DNA from: Mastigamoeba balamuthi
Taxonomy: Eukaryota > Evosea > Mastigamoebida > Mastigamoebidae
NCBI GenBank assembly: GCA_902651635.1
Contig: CACRSC010000032.1
Location: forward strand, 185,422 to 218,944
Reading direction: 5' to 3'
DNA length: 33,523 nt
Shown here: positions 29,426-33,523 of the stretch, in pieces
How positions within the stretch are numbered: position 1 is the stretch's first letter
Layout of the letters: each line of letters starts with the position of its first letter
The notes under the pieces: generated by a model
Databases searched by the model: none
What the model was told of the DNA's origin: nothing
Seen by the model: only the letters and a program-made list of their open reading frames with translations
Made by a program: the position numbers and the translations under genes

Positions 29426-31245
29426 ATGTCGACGGACAATCAGGTCGGAGGGCACGAGGGCGCCCTGCTGTTCCAGAGCGGCCGTGTCTACAAGCCCAAC
29501 ACCAACCCCAAGGAGCACGCCTTCTACACCCACGGTCCGTGGCCAGCCCCCCCGGCCCGCCGCCCCAGCGTCCGGCCTGACTGATACATCACACGTCAAA
29601 TATCTGGAATTCCCGATACTTCCTGATATCCCTGATTCTTGATAATTGCCCCGGCGGTGACTCACAACGCACGCGCGCGCACGCCCTCGCGCAGTCAACG
29701 CGACCAAGGGCCTGCTCAGCGAGCTGGGCCTCGTCCCCAAGTTCTACGGCGTGGGGCCCGGCACCAGCGACGCGTCGAGCGCGCAGCAGTACCTCATCAT
29801 CGAGGATGTGGTCTGCAGGTGACGTCACCACCTATATTTTGATTCCGGGATGACTGGCCATGGGAATCCTGACTGGCGATATCTCGTTTCCTGTAATTTT
29901 GAAAATCCTGCGGTGGTGCTGCGAGCAGGTTCAAGAAGCCCTGCATCCTCGACATGAAGATCGGCACGCGCACGTGGCACGACGAGTGCACCCCGGCCAA
30001 GCGCGAGGCCCACATCGCGCAGGACGCGCAGTACGGCCGCAGAAATCCCCATTCTCGCACATTTCCCGGAATTCAACTGTGCCCCTCCTGCACCTTCCGC
30101 GAAGGTGCACGACGTCCAAGTACGGGTTCCGCTTCTGCGGGATGAAGGTGTGGGACCCGCAGACGGGCATGGCGCGCAAGTTCCCGCGCAAGTACGGGTG
30201 GGACTGCCTGACGGACGAGTCGATGGGAGTCGCCCTCCGCGAGTTCCTCTCGGCCGCCCGCGACCGCCGCGCCGTCGTCAGCGCCCTCCTCCACCGCCTC
30301 GACGCCGTCCACCGCTGGGCCAAGGCACGCGGCCCCTCCCCTCTGCTGCCCCGCTGCTGCTGCTGGGCCCCCCTGCCTCTTTTTCCGCGCGTGGTCGCCC
30401 AAATCAATTGATTCCGGCAAATTTGAAGTCGCTTTACGGCGAATCGAAGCGGCAGCCCAGGACCTCCTCGCTCCCTGCTTGTTGCCCGTGCGTGGTCGCC
30501 CAAATCGATTGATTTCGCCCAATTTGAAGTCGCTTACGGCGAAGCCCAGTACTTCCTCACCCCCTGCTTGCTTCCCGCGTGCGCCGTCCCATTCAATTGA
30601 TATTTCGCCCAGTGAAGTTTGTTGCTTTCCTGGCGAGTCGATTCAGCAGCGCAGGACCTCCTCGCCCCCGCGCGTGCCGTCCAAATCAATTTATTTCGAT
30701 CAATTTGAAGTTGTTTTTACAGCGAATCGAAGCAGCAGCCTAGGGCCTCCTCCTCTCCCAGCCCTCTCCGTCTCTGTCTCTGTCTCTGTCTCTGTTTCTG
30801 TCACTGGCTGCTGGCTCTGCGCTGCGCTGTCTGCGGGTCTCAGAGCTGCAGTGGCGACACAGCCGAGTCTCGTGGGGACGGGCGGAGCGTGTCCAGTCCC
30901 CCATCGTCGCTGTCTGCGCGGCTGTGGCTGTGGCTCCTGGGCCTGCTGGGGCTGCGCGTGCCCAGCGGCCTCGCAGGGGTGGGTAGAGGCCCTCACACTG
31001 ACGTTGCTGCCCTGCAGGAGGAGGGCGGGTGGGAGCTGATCGCGTCGTCGCTGCTGATGGCGTACGAGGCCGAGGCCGAGGAGGAGGCGCGCGGGCGCCA
31101 GGAGCCCCTGCTGGTGATGATCGACTTTGCGCACGCCACGTGGAAGGGCCCCGCGTTCCGCGACGAGGGCTACCTCGCGGGCCTCGACAACCTCTCGCGC
31201 TTCCTGCGCGCCATCCTCTCGGAGGACGACATCCACATGAAGTAG
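29426..31245 (+). CDS. Inositol polyphosphate kinase (IPK superfamily), five exons
   Basis: Exons are 29426-29534, 29695-29818, 29929-30030, 30105-30324 and 31018-31245. They join in phase to 260 codons plus TAG. The signature PxxxDxKxG is PCILDMKIG at residues 82-90. SKYGFRFCGMKVWD follows as the GFRxxGM block, then SSLLMAYE at residues 195-202 (the SSLL motif), and IDFAHAT at 220-226 with the metal-binding Asp 221. The compact size fits inositol polyphosphate multikinase or a small IP6K-like enzyme rather than a long IP3 3-kinase. It phosphorylates inositol phosphates with ATP, probably in nucleus or cytosol. Introns 1-3 are GT-AG (intron 3 is 74 nt). Intron 4 starts GCACGC after AAG and ends CTGCAG, so it appears to be GC-AG; it is long and holds tandem repeats. 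Confidence 0.92.
30385..30765 (+). repeat. Four tandem repeats of about 90-105 bp in inositol kinase intron 4
   Basis: Units begin near 30387, 30489, 30577 and 30667. Each contains GCGTG, then CC-AAATCAATTGATT or a variant, then AATTTGAAGTCG, then GGCGAATCGA-GC-GCAGCCCAGGACCTCCTC. The third unit is the most diverged. The array ends at a TCTGTC microsatellite. Confidence 0.85.
30766..30801 (+). repeat. Microsatellite (TCTGTC)n
   Basis: A run of about five TCTGTC/TCTGTT units directly follows the four longer tandem repeats inside the same intron. Confidence 0.85.
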
Positions 31246-31723
31246 GGGGCGCGCGGGTCCACCGCCCCCGCCCCCTGGGCCGCAGCCAGCGAGCTGCCCC
31301 CTGCGTCTCTGCGGCCCCGTCCTCTGACTGTCTTGGCGCTGCTGCAGTGTGTGCTCGCTCTTGGCCGCTGATGCGCCGGCCGTGTGCGGGGCCCCCCACA
31401 AGCACACGGGCATCCGGCAGCCCTCTGCACAAACCACAACAGCACAACCAGCAGCCGCACACTCGGTCCAATTACTATTCTGTTGCTCGAGGCTCGCTGG
31501 CCTGCTCCCGTCTGCTCCTTTGTGGTCTCCCTGCTGTGCGTCGAGGCTCGCCTTTGGGGGTGGGGGTAGGGGGTCCGAGATGTTCACAGTCGCACAACAG
31601 GCCATACCCCCTTGAAGATCCCTGAATTTACAGTGACTTTCGATGATATCACCGGTTTTCGTTTTCCCTCCTCGCAATATCTGTATGGGAGTGATCTCAA
31701 CGCCATACGGAAAGAAAGCAGCG
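31246..31723. other. Spacer after the inositol kinase
   Basis: GC-rich sequence with a G-run at 31557-31572 is followed by an AT-richer part (31615-31690) containing GATGATATCACC and CAATATCTG. No convincing coding region is seen before the ATG at 31724. Confidence 0.45.
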
Positions 31724-33032
31724 ATGGCACTGAGGGAGGCCGTCAAGGAGGCGGTGGAGGCGGTGCGCAGCGACTGCAGCGGGGCCGAGCCGAGGCCGCG
31801 GATGTTCGAGAAGGTGCTGGGGCTGCTGCGGGGGCAGAGCGAGCGCGAGGACGCGCTGGGCGAGTTCCCCGACGTGTACCACACTGAGCTGCCCCCGAGG
31901 CCGCCCTGCGCCGGGGCCTCGTACGCGCTGCTGTCGGTGGCGTTCACGGGGATGCTGGTGCTGGGCAAGGCCCGCAGGGGTGCCCTCTCCGTCTGGGAGA
32001 ACGTGCGTCCTCTGCTGTTCCTTTTACCCGCCCTTCGTTTTTCCTCGCACATAATTGTCTTTGGATTTTTCGAGTTGCTCTGTTGGCAGCTTCTCGTCAC
32101 CGCTGTGGCCAAGCCGGGTTATTGGGCGCTCGAGTGTTAATGTCGCTGGCAAGCCAGGGCCTTGCCTCTAGACCCATTTTCGTGCTGAGTGCATTTTTTA
32201 CTTCTGTTTCGGTTTTAAATCTGGCGTTTGTTTTGCCTGTCCGCCAGACCCAGCGGGCGGCAGCTGGAAGCGGTGCAGCACGGGTTGCTCACCAGAAGTG
32301 GAGAACTACTGTTGTCGGGCTGAAGGAAAAGCGCCACTTGCACTAAACCAGAAAAAGTGCTCGTCGAGCAGGTCGTCGTCGGTCATCAAGTCGCGCTACT
32401 GGAAGCACCTCGCTCCCGAGGGCACCTACCGGCGCACGGTGTTCTCGCTGCGCGACAGCAGCGACTTTGGCATCGTCGTGTACTTTTTCGTTGCGGGGGT
32501 GCAGCAGCAGCAGAGCCCCCTCGAATCGCCCGTTCCTGTTGTCTCTGAGACTTCGCCGACTCCCGCTGAGGCCCAGAGCCCCGACATCGCGACGCCCACG
32601 GCACGCCCCGTGGCCTCGATGTGCGCAAGAGTGCCTGACATGCGGGGTGCGGCCAGACTGACGCATGGGGGAGACAGAGACGAGGTGGTTGGGGCGTTGG
32701 AGCGGTGGTGGGCGTTCGCGAGCGAATCCGACAGAGGCGCCTTTGCAGCCCGGCTGACGGCGTTCTGCGCCTCCCACGGCATTCTCAGCGATTCCCCCTG
32801 CCAGTCTATCGTGGGCGCTGAGGTGCAGGCCGATAGGAACACCAGAGCACAGAGCGGCGAGTGCGTCAGTCCCTACTGGGAGAACTGGGGCCTTTGTGCA
32901 AGCCCGTGTGCCAACGGCCCCACAGAGGGATGCGAAAGGCCAATGTCCTCGTCAGACCTCTTCGGAGTACGCCCCTCTCACCTCCAGATGTCGGGCGACA
33001 GGACTCACGCTGTGACTGCAGGCGCTGTTTGA
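31724..33032 (+). CDS. Unassigned multi-exon host gene
   Basis: The first clear coding block starts MALREAVKEAVEAVRSDCSG at 31724. It runs 93 codons to VWEN, where a GTGCGT donor (32003) ends it. The block is helix-rich with a hydrophobic segment, SYALLSVAFTGMLVL. A second block from about 32350 to the TGA at 33032 reads SVIKSRYWKHLAPEGTYRRT, VFSLRDSSDFGIVVYFFV, a Gln/Pro/Ser/Thr-rich linker and VVGALERWWAFASESDRGAF. Acceptor candidates are CCGCCAG at 32249 and AACCAG at 32351. I could not prove which exons join, and the two blocks may even be separate genes. No family was recognised. CpG-rich composition marks it as host sequence. Confidence 0.45.
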
Positions 33033-33523
33033 CGACGACGGCACTTTTTAGCCCGTGTTTTTTGTTTTCAGTTATTTCTCGGTATCAGAGGCGGACCTCT
33101 CCGCTCTCTCGACACTCAGCTCGCTCGGCTCCATGCATCACGAGGCGCCGGTGAATAGATTGTTTCGTGCGCCTGCAGGGGCTGAGTAGTGCCTGAAATG
33201 AACAAGGACGAAACCCTTTGTTTGCCAGAAAATCTATCTGTGCCGCAATTCAACTCGCTCGTTGACGGTACTGCCGGGCACTGGAACCCCCTCTGTGCCT
33301 ACCTCCACTACCGTGCGTCACGTCAGGGCGGAAGCCCAGGTCTCACGGCCTACAATTGTAGCCGAATTCACTGTCCCGAATTTGGGGGAGCCAGCTCGAC
33401 AGAAGAGGGGGTAGCCCAACACTGCGGGAATGTAACACATCGGCTCACAGGTGTGCTCGCTCATACATCTGAAGAGCACCGTGTGTGCGCCACACCAGCC
33501 AGCGGGCATGTCACGGGGCGGAG
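33033..33523. other. No recognisable gene
   Basis: Mixed-composition sequence follows the last ORF. Only short frames without motifs are seen, and no RNA gene. Confidence 0.45.

Noticed and set aside
30700-32112. 470-codon minus-strand ORF with a Thr-Glu repeat
   Set aside because: It runs antisense across the last exon of the inositol kinase, its intron microsatellite and the next gene. The TE repeat is simply the complement of (TCTGTC)n.

Overview
This window looks like nuclear DNA of a free-living or parasitic unicellular eukaryote that I cannot name. The evidence is GC- and CpG-rich housekeeping genes cut by many short spliceosomal introns, including at least two apparent GC-AG introns, and a large island of eukaryotic transposons. 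There is no bacterial, organellar or viral signature.

Layout. Positions 1-2310 hold a CpG-rich stretch with one unassigned ORF at its right end. From about 2.3 kb to 25.4 kb is a transposon graveyard, AT-richer and poor in CpG. In order it holds a decayed non-LTR retrotransposon copy (2750-4385), a 110-bp direct-repeat pair next to a Harbinger/PIF transposase tail (4407-5340), a degraded cassette of an unknown minus-strand gene ('gene X') head-to-head with a piggyBac-type transposase (5423-9052), a second gene X head-to-head with another piggyBac-superfamily transposase ending in a SAP-like motif (about 10150-14878), and a longer non-LTR retrotransposon copy (about 15066-23625). That LINE is split by a nearly complete 1.8-kb DNA transposon with 34-bp terminal inverted repeats (17479-19280). 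A third piggyBac fragment (23838-24213) and a mariner-like transposase (24214-25320) follow. From 25.49 kb to the end the sequence is host DNA again: an ER-type FKBP (minus), importin-alpha (plus, divergent from FKBP), an inositol-polyphosphate kinase, and an unassigned multi-exon gene.

How the parts relate. The LINE copies, the two gene X copies and the piggyBac copies can be compared internally. This lets the reading frames, several splice sites and one transposon empty site be worked out from the window alone. The most unusual structure is a family of 24-26 bp tandem repeats, each unit built around a short palindrome or hairpin. Arrays lie inside predicted introns of two unrelated transposon genes (7300-7550 and 12482-12680), and a remnant precedes a third (23627-23720). 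The recurrence of gene X head-to-head with a transposase, with a shared ATCATGATATTTG motif between them, suggests a two-gene transposon type.

Nearly every transposon gene here carries stops, frameshifts or deletions. The three core housekeeping genes (FKBP, importin-alpha, inositol kinase) splice into exact open frames of 142, 538 and 260 residues.
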